From positions 1 through 49,534 of the forward strand of contig JAQIBJ010000033.1 in NCBI GenBank assembly GCA_027859085.1: a stretch of 49,534 bases of DNA. Reading direction: 5' to 3'. The DNA comes from Mycoplasmatota bacterium. GTDB lineage: Bacteria; Bacillota_I; Bacilli_A; Izemoplasmatales; Hujiaoplasmataceae. The number at the start of each line of letters is the position of its first letter. Position 1 is the stretch's first letter. Positions 1 to 7,543 of the stretch are shown here, piece after piece. The notes beneath the pieces are model-generated. The model worked only from the letters and a program-made list of their open reading frames with translations, did not search any database and was not told the DNA's origin. A program made the position numbers and the translations under genes.

Positions 1-968
1 CGTCCAGAATAAAAGTAAATATAACTAAATGCGAGTCCCATAAACGCATATGGTATGACTTGGACAAAGTCACCATAACTAGCAACATGCAAAAATGCAA
101 AAACCAAACCTGATATTAATATTGCGCCCTTGTCGCCGAATGCATTATAAGATAATCCATATAATGCTTTTCTAAAGACTGTTTCTTCAACAATTGGTGT
201 AAAGATAACCAATAATAAGAATAGAGATGCTAAACTAATAAAACTTGGATTAAATAATCTTTGAATGGCCATTTCATTCTGACTTGTCTCAGTCACACCA
301 ATAAATGTCATAATGATATTGGCTGTGAATGATGCTGCATAAAGCAGTAGAAATCCTGTCAAGATATAAGTGAAATGTTTTTTAGGTTCTCTTTTAAATG
401 TTTTAAAATCATAAATATAATTTGATTTATTAACGATAAATAAAGCAATCGCGACTACAAAAGTTGTTAAGAAACTAAATAGATTTGCAAAATCGACTGA
501 TAAAGGATGATATGCGCTTTCGTCTATATTCAATTCATCTGTATCCAAAATCAATTGTTCAACTTCATAGTCTTCATTGATCGTGATGGTTTCAGAACCT
601 TCTAAGTTTACAATCAAATATTTTTTTGTGGTCAATATTTCGCCATTACTATCTTTTAAGTCAAAAATTATATAAGCTTCTTCAATGGTTTCTTCTGAAG
701 TATTTGTAATGGTACCTTGGTAATTCAATAAATCGCCATCATCGGTTTCACTGATTTCCCAGGTTAAATTATAATCAAGTAAATCTTTAGTGTTGTTGAC
801 ATGATTTGTATTGATTAGAGAGCCGAGTAAACTACTCATAAACATAAACAATACATATATAAACAAAATTAATAGATTAACCTTATTTTTAGGGGTTTGT
901 AAAGGGGTTTGTTGTTTCTTCGTTTGATTATCAATATTATGATCATCAAACAACGCATCTTGTTGCAT
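1..968 (-). CDS. CPBP family intramembrane metalloprotease (3' end beyond window)
   Basis: Read on the minus strand from ATG at 966-968, preceded by a GAGGTGAT SD; 322 codons are present and the C-terminus runs off the window. The protein has a hydrophilic N-terminus, a membrane segment at about residues 31-53, an extracytoplasmic beta-type stretch of about 100 residues resembling an FxLYD-like domain (around residues 70-120), then several membrane helices. The CPBP (Abi, CAAX-type protease) motifs are visible: EETVFR near residue 260 and FAFLH near residue 290; the third motif lies outside the window. Known members are membrane glutamate/histidine metalloproteases; the substrate here is unknown. 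It is divergent from ktrA and has its own TATAAT box at 1003-1008. Confidence 0.85.
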   Translation of the reverse strand, partial: MQQDALFDDHNIDNQTKKQQTPLQTPKNKVNLLILFIYVLFMFMSSLLGSLINTNHVNNTKDLLDYNLTWEISETDDGDLLNYQGTITNTSEETIEEAYIIFDLKDSNGEILTTKKYLIVNLEGSETITINEDYEVEQLILDTDELNIDESAYHPLSVDFANLFSFLTTFVVAIALFIVNKSNYIYDFKTFKREPKKHFTYILTGFLLLYAASFTANIIMTFIGVTETSQNEMAIQRLFNPSFISLASLFLLLVIFTPIVEETVFRKALYGLSYNAFGDKGAILISGLVFAFLHVASYGDFVQVIPYAFMGLAFSYIYFYSG

Positions 969-1057
969 TTAATCACCTCATATAAATATTTTTAATATAG
1001 ATATTATAACTTAAAGAAAACAAAAAGTATAGGGCTTGATAAATTAAAGTTAAGCGA

Positions 1058-1085
1058 TTGACAAAACAGACTTTTCAAGTATAAT
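1058..1085 (+). promoter_or_regulatory. Sigma-A-type promoter of ktrA
   Basis: TTGACA at 1058-1063 and TATAAT at 1080-1085 are separated by 16 bp, about 27 bp upstream of the ktrA start codon. Confidence 0.75.
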
Positions 1086-1112
1086 AAATACTATAAGTTA
1101 GGATGTGATAGT

Positions 1113-1796
1113 ATGGCAAAACAATCATTTGCTGTCATCGGATTAGGACGTTTTGGACGCGCATTAGTGGAAGAATTGATCAAATTAGAAGCTGATGTTC
1201 TAGTCATTGACAAAGATTACGAAAAGATAGAAAAAGTAGCAAAAGCACTTACCAATACGGTTTGTCTAGATTCAACCGATGTTGAAGCGTTAAGAGAAGT
1301 TGGTATTAGTAATTATGATAAAGTTGTCGTGGCAACTGGTATGGATGTTGATAACTCTATTTTAACCACCTTAATTTTAAAAGATTTAGGGGTTAAAGAG
1401 ATTTTTGTTAAAATTCAAAGTGAGTATCATGCGAAAGTTGTTGAAAAACTTGGTGTGGATCACGAACATTTGATATGGCCAGAACGATCAACTGGTATAA
1501 GACTAGCTAAAGTCTTGGTTTCTAATAGTTTTTTAGATTATTTTGAACTTGATGAGGACTATAGTTTTATTACCATTAAAGCAACCAAAAAAGTGGTTGG
1601 TCAAAACTTATTAGATCTTGATATTCGTAAAAACTTTAATGTAACAATTGTGGCTGTAAGAAGAAACAATAAAATTATGATTCCTTCTTCAAAATCGCCT
1701 TTTGAAGAAAATGATGAATTATTATTGGTTGGACGCAATGACTATATTAAAAAGTTTTCAAAATGGTTAAACGGGAAAAAAGTTAAGTTAAGATAA
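1113..1796 (+). CDS. ktrA: Potassium uptake regulatory subunit, KtrA/TrkA family
   Basis: This 227-residue protein has the two-domain layout of KtrA: an N-terminal Rossmann RCK domain with the nucleotide-binding GLGRFG motif at residues 10-15, followed by an acidic residue at the end of the second strand (VLVIDKD), and a C-terminal RCK_C (TrkA-C) domain from about residue 140. In the family it forms a cytoplasmic octameric ring that gates the membrane subunit KtrB in response to ATP/ADP or c-di-AMP. KtrB is not in this window. The gene starts at ATG behind an AGGATGTGAT SD and has its own promoter. A terminator-like hairpin overlaps its 3' end. Confidence 0.92.
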   Translation: MAKQSFAVIGLGRFGRALVEELIKLEADVLVIDKDYEKIEKVAKALTNTVCLDSTDVEALREVGISNYDKVVVATGMDVDNSILTTLILKDLGVKEIFVKIQSEYHAKVVEKLGVDHEHLIWPERSTGIRLAKVLVSNSFLDYFELDEDYSFITIKATKKVVGQNLLDLDIRKNFNVTIVAVRRNNKIMIPSSKSPFEENDELLLVGRNDYIKKFSKWLNGKKVKLR

Positions 1797-1811
1797 TTCT
1801 TAACTTTTTTT
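1776..1811 (+). terminator. Intrinsic-terminator-like hairpin at the ktrA stop
   Basis: AAAAAAGTTAAG (1776-1787) can pair with CTTAACTTTTTT (1799-1810), followed by T residues. The stem is AT-rich and weak, and rdgB starts only a few bases further on, so it may be an attenuator or allow read-through. Confidence 0.55.
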
Positions 1812-1816
1812 GTATC

Positions 1817-2407
1817 ATGAAAGAAATTATAATCGTCAGTGACAATCCTGGCAAAATTAAAGAATATCAAGATAAGTTAAAACAATACAAGTTAATACCC
1901 TACAAAGATTTATTACCCATAGAATATATACCTGAAGATGAACCAACTTTCAAAGGCAACGCCTTTATTAAAGCTGATACAGTCTTTAGAATGCTTAAAA
2001 AACCTTGTATCGCTGATGATTCAGGGTTATTGGTAGATGCACTACCAAATGAACTTGGCGTTCACTCTAAGCGATTCTCAGAAGATATGACAACTGAATC
2101 AAATAACGCTTTATTATTAGACAAACTTAAAGACGAACAAAACAGAAGTGCTAAATTTGTGACAGTGATATGTTTATTAATGCCTGGGTATCAACCAAGG
2201 TATTATCGAGGTGAATTAACTGGTGAAATATTAAAACAACCAAAAGGAAATAAAGGTTTCGGTTATGATCCTTTGTTTTATATTAAAGAGTTAGATAAAA
2301 CATTGGCAGAGATGTCTACTCAAGAAAAGAACAAATATTCTCATAGAGCCAAAGCCATTGAGAATTTACTGAAGGATATCAAAGATGAAAATATTAGTTT
2401 TTTCTGA
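1817..2407 (+). CDS. rdgB: XTP/dITP diphosphatase (RdgB/HAM1)
   Basis: The product is a 196-residue RdgB/HAM1 family nucleotide house-cleaning enzyme that hydrolyses dITP, ITP and XTP to the monophosphate and pyrophosphate, keeping deaminated purines out of DNA and RNA. Family motifs are present in order: SDNPGK at residues 8-13, ADDSG at 66-70 (metal-binding aspartates), GFGYDP at 147-152 and SHR near 175. Length is normal. The start is clear because the first strand begins right after the methionine, but no SD is visible: the bases before ATG are the T-run of the hairpin at the ktrA end. It overlaps the next gene by 23 bp. Confidence 0.93.
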   Translation: MKEIIIVSDNPGKIKEYQDKLKQYKLIPYKDLLPIEYIPEDEPTFKGNAFIKADTVFRMLKKPCIADDSGLLVDALPNELGVHSKRFSEDMTTESNNALLLDKLKDEQNRSAKFVTVICLLMPGYQPRYYRGELTGEILKQPKGNKGFGYDPLFYIKELDKTLAEMSTQEKNKYSHRAKAIENLLKDIKDENISFF

Positions 2408-2888
2408 TACACACGGCGATGTAGATGCTTTCAATCAGATGTTTGATTATGAAAAAAATGTTGAACATATTTTTTGTAACGGAGATTCAGGATTTGATTT
2501 AGATTTTCTAGAAGAAAAAAATGTGATATCAGTTAAAGGGAATTATCCTTTCACACCAAAGCTTCCATTCGGTATTTCTGAAAAACTTAAAGGTCATTGG
2601 TTCTTTTTTACACATGGCCATCAATATCATGTTAAATTTGGTTTAGGTCGATTGATTAACAAAGCTGATTTACTAAGAATGGATGTTTGTTGTTTTGGAC
2701 ATACCCATAAAATATTATTAAAGAAAAAAAAGAATTTAATTTTATTAAATCCTGGCGCACTTTCTTATACGAGATCACATTTGTTTCCGAGTTATGCTAG
2801 AATATTGCTACAAGAGAATCAAATAGAGATAGAAATCATCAATTTAAAAACCAAAGAAGTTGTCGATAAAATTATTGAGGTAAATTAA
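2385..2888 (+). CDS. YfcE/MJ0936-type metallophosphoesterase
   Basis: A 167-residue single-domain calcineurin-like phosphodiesterase. Metal-binding motifs are D8-x-H10 (SDTHGD), the NGD motif around residue 32, KGN, THGH and GHTH near the C-terminus. The aspartate that commonly follows the GN motif in YfcE proteins is not present (GNY). Family members hydrolyse phosphodiesters in vitro and the cellular substrate is generally unknown. It starts inside the end of rdgB (23 bp overlap) and its stop codon overlaps the start of the next gene, so the three genes are most likely cotranscribed and translationally coupled. Confidence 0.88.
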   Translation: MKILVFSDTHGDVDAFNQMFDYEKNVEHIFCNGDSGFDLDFLEEKNVISVKGNYPFTPKLPFGISEKLKGHWFFFTHGHQYHVKFGLGRLINKADLLRMDVCCFGHTHKILLKKKKNLILLNPGALSYTRSHLFPSYARILLQENQIEIEIINLKTKEVVDKIIEVN

Positions 2889-5578
2889 TGGAAGAAAGAC
2901 ATCAACAAAAATCAAATAACCTTGACATTCCATTGAAACCAGATGGTCTTTTAAACATGATTGAAGTTGAAACAATTTTTAAATCATTCATTAATGGAAA
3001 GAACTACAGAGAAGCAATAAATTACTTAAACAACATTAAAAATGATACTCATTTAGTGGATCATTTAGATATATTAAAACTTCATGATTTATACATAGAG
3101 ATACTATTGATTATTGAAGATTATAAATCATTAGAAAATATTTTGAAATCTAAAGCAAAATATATTGAAACGAAAAAAGAACAAAGTATCCATCAATTTT
3201 ATTTAGCGATTTGTTATGAAGGCTTGGGTAAAATTGATGAAGCCATTTTGGCTTTAGAAAAAATCGAAGATACCATTTCAAATCAAAATTTAATCAATAA
3301 ATATTTAAAATTAGCTTTATTATATTTGCAAATAAAAGACATTCAAAAATCAAAAAAAGCATATGAACATGCGATTGTTTTTGATAGACAAAAACAAAAT
3401 GATATCTTCATGCTTGTTGAATCAGATATACAATTTTATGAAAGAAACTATATTGATTCTATGAAAATTTTTGAAGATTTCTTTATTAAAACAAAAAGAA
3501 GATTGTCATATTTAAATCGTTTTATAAGAATATCTCTAGCATTAAACAGACAAAATGATGCTTATGAGTTTTATAAAAGATATAAGGATGAAATTATTAA
3601 TCATGAATCTGTTCAAGTCAAACTCACATTTTTCAATTCAGCAATAGAATTTTTAAAAACCATTGATCAAGATGAATACATTGAAGCTAATAACTATTTA
3701 AGTATTTTGAATCAGCGTGAAGTGATTGACTTTGATGATTTTGATTATTATCAAGTTGTTTTAAAACACTTAAAGAAACATAAAATTTATCAATTAGAGA
3801 GAGAAATCATTCGTGATTTATTCATTGATTTAAATCAAACCAATGTTTTTAAAAAACTGGTCTTTTTAGAAGTGAAAGATGCTGAATTACATATATATCA
3901 TTTTTCTAAAGACTTATTACTAGAAAAAACAATCGAAAACAATCATTTAATCACTGATGATATTTTATCTCATAATCAAAAACAAACTTATAATCATCAT
4001 CTAATTGAAAATTTTATCTTTGTCGATGATGGTATTGATTACATATTTGTAGAGCATTTAGGTACCAACCATTATATATTAACCTATATCAATGAAACAC
4101 AATTTGATTTGGCTAAGAAATTAACCATTCTGTCAAAACATTTATTAATGGATAAATTTAACGATCTTCATTTAAGAAAAAAACAATATAATCAATTTGT
4201 TGCCATTAATACTTTGCTTTCAAATACAGAATATGGCTTGATTAAAATTAGTGCTAATCAGGTGTATGTATTAAACGATACAGCAAAAACTTTATTAGGT
4301 ATTAATGAATCAGTGATAACGTTTAATACATTCCAAAAAAATCTAGAACCAGTTATTTATATTGACGACTTGTATCATCAAAAGGCTATAGATTGTCAAT
4401 ATAAAGATCTGTTTATAAGGTTGAATACACATCTATTAGATGATGAATTATTTGTTTTAGTATCGCTTATTGATAATCAAAAACAAGAATTAAGATTAAA
4501 TGATTTAAAACAAAATGATGAAACAAGCTTGATGTTAGTTGACATTTTTAATCATCATGAGATACGTGTTGATAAAACACACCAAGCGTATAAACAATTT
4601 ATTAAGCAGTTTGAAGAATATTTACATAAATATTCGAATCAACATATTTCAGAATTATTCTTTGAAGCAAACCATTTGTTTTATATACTTTTAGATACAA
4701 GAGATAAACGAATTCCAGAACGACTTATCCAAAAATTAAGATCAGAATATCATGATTACTGTGATATACGCGCTGTCTATCATCCGTTTAATCAAGAGAT
4801 AAAACAATTGATTGATAAGTTATATGAAATGATGCGTTTAACCACAAATTATCAACCTGTAATCTTAAATTATAGAATTGTTAAATTAGATAATGAATTA
4901 AGACATACATATTTAGAAACAATTAAAACTTTAATCAATCATAAAAACACATCACTAATTTATCATTATGTAAAGGATTGGAGAAATAAAAACGTTAAGT
5001 ATATTGATGTAGAATTCAATCATTTAGATATTTTAACCGATGAAACTATCCTTAGATCTGTTTTATCGCAAAATCAACTTGAAATAAAATTTGATCGATT
5101 GATTGTGAATCAATTGATTCATGATTTAAAGAAAATAACATTTCATTCAAAATGGATTTTGCCTATATCTAATCAAACCATTGAATCTAAAAAAGCCTTT
5201 AATTATATCTTAAGAAGACTAGACATCATTAAAAATCAACAAATTATATTTAAATTAAATTCTGACGCGTATTTAAATTTATCAAAAGATGACAGGAAAT
5301 ATCTGAAAGAAAAACAAATTGATATTTGCATTGAAGGAATTGTGAGTAACAATGATGATTTATCGATATATGAGGACCATCATCTTGTCATAATTAACCA
5401 TCAGTTATTTGAAAATAAATTAACGCAACCAATTATTCAATTAATCCAGACATTTGTTAAAGATATTATATATAACCATGAAGATAATACTTTAAAAAAA
5501 GCTGATTTAGAAGATAAGAAAGTCTTTTTGGTAAAAGGAGATTTTTCTGGTCATACTGATAACATTAATCAAAAATAA
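2888..5578 (+). CDS. Degenerate TPR-GAF-PAS-GGDEF-EAL-like regulatory protein
   Basis: An 896-residue cytoplasmic protein with no membrane segment. Residues about 30-310 are helical and TPR-like (for example the segment around IHQFYLAICYEGLGKIDEA). About 318-420 looks GAF-like and about 437-530 PAS-like (TEYGLIKISANQVYVLND). Residues 547-603 follow the GGDEF pattern (SLMLVDIFNHHEI, then FFEANHLFYILLD where RIGGDEFAILL is expected). Residues 654-870 follow the EAL pattern (YQPVILNYRIVKLDNEL, FDRLIVNQLIHDLKKI, and ICIEGI in place of LDDFG). None of the catalytic GGDEF, EAL or DDFG residues is retained. The order and spacing make the match credible, but this is a reading by eye. It is likely a non-enzymatic sensor or scaffold; nucleotide binding is untested. 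Confidence 0.6.
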   Translation: MEERHQQKSNNLDIPLKPDGLLNMIEVETIFKSFINGKNYREAINYLNNIKNDTHLVDHLDILKLHDLYIEILLIIEDYKSLENILKSKAKYIETKKEQSIHQFYLAICYEGLGKIDEAILALEKIEDTISNQNLINKYLKLALLYLQIKDIQKSKKAYEHAIVFDRQKQNDIFMLVESDIQFYERNYIDSMKIFEDFFIKTKRRLSYLNRFIRISLALNRQNDAYEFYKRYKDEIINHESVQVKLTFFNSAIEFLKTIDQDEYIEANNYLSILNQREVIDFDDFDYYQVVLKHLKKHKIYQLEREIIRDLFIDLNQTNVFKKLVFLEVKDAELHIYHFSKDLLLEKTIENNHLITDDILSHNQKQTYNHHLIENFIFVDDGIDYIFVEHLGTNHYILTYINETQFDLAKKLTILSKHLLMDKFNDLHLRKKQYNQFVAINTLLSNTEYGLIKISANQVYVLNDTAKTLLGINESVITFNTFQKNLEPVIYIDDLYHQKAIDCQYKDLFIRLNTHLLDDELFVLVSLIDNQKQELRLNDLKQNDETSLMLVDIFNHHEIRVDKTHQAYKQFIKQFEEYLHKYSNQHISELFFEANHLFYILLDTRDKRIPERLIQKLRSEYHDYCDIRAVYHPFNQEIKQLIDKLYEMMRLTTNYQPVILNYRIVKLDNELRHTYLETIKTLINHKNTSLIYHYVKDWRNKNVKYIDVEFNHLDILTDETILRSVLSQNQLEIKFDRLIVNQLIHDLKKITFHSKWILPISNQTIESKKAFNYILRRLDIIKNQQIIFKLNSDAYLNLSKDDRKYLKEKQIDICIEGIVSNNDDLSIYEDHHLVIINHQLFENKLTQPIIQLIQTFVKDIIYNHEDNTLKKADLEDKKVFLVKGDFSGHTDNINQK

Positions 5579-5591
5579 TTAAATTGATTAA
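5565..5591 (+). terminator. Weak hairpin after the 896-residue protein
   Basis: TTAATCAA (5565-5572) pairs with TTGATTAA (5584-5591), followed by CTTTTA. It contains very few GC pairs, so termination is doubtful. Confidence 0.3.
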
Positions 5592-5593
5592 CT

Positions 5594-5621
5594 TTTATAT
5601 ACACGTAAATTGTGGTAAAAT
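5594..5621 (+). promoter_or_regulatory. Possible extended -10 promoter of the nusB operon
   Basis: TTTATA at 5594-5599, a 16 bp gap and TAAAAT at 5616-5621 with an upstream TG (TGGTAAAAT). The -35 element is poor. Confidence 0.45.
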
Positions 5622-5653
5622 ATTTAAGTCAAGAATACTAAAATGAATGCCGA

Positions 5654-5686
5654 GAAAGGAAATGTGGATATCCACATGAATACGAT
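5654..5686 (+). promoter_or_regulatory. nusB leader: SD, 16-bp palindrome, then start codon
   Basis: The SD-like GAAAGGA (5654-5660) lies 26 bases before the nusB ATG, too far for normal use. Between them is the perfect palindrome ATGTGGATATCCACAT (5662-5677), able to form a 6-bp hairpin with an ATAT loop. Folding it would bring SD and AUG to about 10 bases. The same bases encode a five-codon frame (M-W-I-S-T-stop), but the SD would be only one base from that ATG. Confidence 0.5.
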
Positions 5687-6067
5687 ATGAATAGAAAATT
5701 ATTTAGAGAAGAAATCATTAAACTCATCTATGCAGGCATATTAAATCCTGAACATGAATTGGATAGTTATGATAAAGGCTTGGTGGCAACATACCAGGAA
5801 TTTTTAGAACACATTGAAGAAATAGATGAAATTATTGATAGCAATCTTTTTGATTGGTCAATTACCCGCTTAAACTACGTAGACTTAGCAATTATAAGAT
5901 ATGCAGTTTATGAACTTGTATATTTAAACCAACCAAAAGAAGTTGTAATGAATGAAGCGTTAGAATTAACAAAAAAATATTCTAATTTAGAAGATGACCA
6001 AGCGAAAAAATTTAACAACCGCTTATTACAAAATATAGTGGACAGCTTGGGTGAGAAAGATGCCTAG
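5687..6067 (+). CDS. nusB: Transcription antitermination protein NusB
   Basis: A 126-residue all-helical protein of the NusB family, which binds boxA RNA with NusE (ribosomal protein S10) and prevents premature termination in rRNA operons. Recognisable parts are the N-terminal basic helix (NRKLFREEIIKLIYAG), the W-x4-R-x5-D-x-AI-x-R pattern (residues about 64-80), and the C-terminal P-x-x-VVMNEALELTKKY segment with FNNRLLQNI. It heads a run of genes in the order nusB-xseA-xseB-dxs-recN, as in Bacillus but with folD, ispA, tlyA and argR missing. It overlaps xseA by 8 bp. The unusual leader is described separately. Confidence 0.88.
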   Translation: MNRKLFREEIIKLIYAGILNPEHELDSYDKGLVATYQEFLEHIEEIDEIIDSNLFDWSITRLNYVDLAIIRYAVYELVYLNQPKEVVMNEALELTKKYSNLEDDQAKKFNNRLLQNIVDSLGEKDA

Positions 6068-7337
6068 ATATTTAACGGTCACTGCCTTGAATCGATATTT
6101 AAAGTATAAATTAGATTCAGATTCTGAATTACAATCAATATTACTTAAAGCAGAAATATCTAACTTTAAACGACATTCTCGCGGCCACTTATATTTAACA
6201 CTAAAAGATGAAAAATCACAGGTATCCGCTGTGATGTTTTCCAGTCATACTGGTTCTTTAAATTTCAAACCTAAAGATGGCGATAAAATCATCATCCAAG
6301 GGTATGTGTCAGTTTATGAACCATATGGAAATTACCAAGTCTATATCACCAAAATGGAAATGGATGGTATTGGCGATTTGTATATGGCTTATGAAAAGTT
6401 AAAAAAAGAACTTGAAAAAGAAGGCTTATTTAACGATGAGCATAAATTGCCATTGCCTAAATTACCAAAAACTGTTGGTGTAATCACTTCTAAAACAGGT
6501 GCGGCTGTTAGAGATATTATCAATGTGATTGGGACACGTTTTCCTATGACCAAGATTATTGTTTATCCTGCCAGTGTTCAAGGGGTATTGGCCAAAGGTG
6601 AAATTGTTCATCAAATCAATAAAGCCAATCGAGATAGTCTATGTGATTGTTTAATTGTTGGACGAGGTGGTGGATCAATTGAAGATTTATGGCCGTTTAA
6701 TGAAGAAGCAGTTGCCAGAGCTATTTATAATTCTAAAATACCAATTATTTCAGCAGTAGGACATGAAACTGATTTTACCATTGCTGATTTTGTCGCAGAC
6801 AAAAGAGCATCAACACCTTCACACGCAGCTGAATTGGTCGTACCACATCATAAAGATATAGAAAACAATATTGATAATTACCAATCTAAATTAAACTCAT
6901 TATTAACCAATAAATATCAAAATTTAGTCTCTAAGTATAAGAACTTAGTGACGAGTCAAATATTTAAACAGCCATTAAGAATCATTCAAACTCAAGAATT
7001 AACCTTTAATCACGCTTATGATCGTTTAACGAAAAACAATCCCAAGAACTTGATTAAACAAAAATATCTTGAGCTTAATCAATTGGATAAAATTTTACAG
7101 ACGACCTATAAGCATTCGATTGAAAGAAAACAACATCAATTTGCTAGGTTGGCTGAAAATTTAGAATATGTCAATCCTTTGTCAATTATGACCAAAGGAT
7201 ATTCATTGGTTAAACAAAACAAACAAATCAAAAAATCTATTAACGATATTAACAAAGGTGAACCATTGGACATTCAAATGCATGATGGTGACATTCATTG
7301 TAAAATAATAGATATGAAAGGAACCAATTATGAGTAA
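6060..7337 (+). CDS. xseA: Exodeoxyribonuclease VII large subunit
   Basis: 425 residues when read from ATG at 6060, which I prefer to the in-frame GTG at 6051 because GGTGAG at 6050-6055 then acts as SD and the family N-terminus (PRYLTVTALN) follows directly. An OB-fold nucleic-acid-binding domain covers residues about 5-100, and the catalytic Exonuc_VII_L domain follows, with GVITSKTGAAVRDI, VGRGGGSIEDLWPFN and SAVGHETDFTIADFVAD-type motifs, then a helical C-terminal region. With XseB it degrades single-stranded DNA in both directions to oligonucleotides. It overlaps nusB and xseB by 8 bp each. Confidence 0.93.
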   Translation: MPRYLTVTALNRYLKYKLDSDSELQSILLKAEISNFKRHSRGHLYLTLKDEKSQVSAVMFSSHTGSLNFKPKDGDKIIIQGYVSVYEPYGNYQVYITKMEMDGIGDLYMAYEKLKKELEKEGLFNDEHKLPLPKLPKTVGVITSKTGAAVRDIINVIGTRFPMTKIIVYPASVQGVLAKGEIVHQINKANRDSLCDCLIVGRGGGSIEDLWPFNEEAVARAIYNSKIPIISAVGHETDFTIADFVADKRASTPSHAAELVVPHHKDIENNIDNYQSKLNSLLTNKYQNLVSKYKNLVTSQIFKQPLRIIQTQELTFNHAYDRLTKNNPKNLIKQKYLELNQLDKILQTTYKHSIERKQHQFARLAENLEYVNPLSIMTKGYSLVKQNKQIKKSINDINKGEPLDIQMHDGDIHCKIIDMKGTNYE

Positions 7338-7542
7338 ACCAAGCTTTGAAGAAAACTTAGAAAACTTAGAATCTCTTGTTAAAGACCTAGAATCTGGAGA
7401 TAAGACATTAGATGAATCTGTAAAACTATATAACGAGGGTATTGAACTTGCAAAACAATGTCACAAAGAATTAAAAGAAGCAGAAAAGGTTATTGTTAAA
7501 TTAATGAATGAAGATCAGTTAGAGGATTTTAATCAAGAATAA
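7330..7542 (+). CDS. xseB: Exodeoxyribonuclease VII small subunit
   Basis: A 70-residue helical protein with the XseB pattern: SFEENLENLESLVKDLESG near the N-terminus, followed by LDESVKLYNEGIELAKQC. Several copies of XseB bind the C-terminal helices of XseA to make the active nuclease. It overlaps xseA by 8 bp and its stop is one base from the dxs start, so the genes are translationally coupled. Confidence 0.93.
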   Translation: MSKPSFEENLENLESLVKDLESGDKTLDESVKLYNEGIELAKQCHKELKEAEKVIVKLMNEDQLEDFNQE

Positions 7543-7543
7543 G

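Noticed and set aside
5662-5679. Five-codon leader peptide ahead of nusB
   Set aside because: The SD is only one base from its ATG, too close for normal initiation; the palindrome explains the sequence better.
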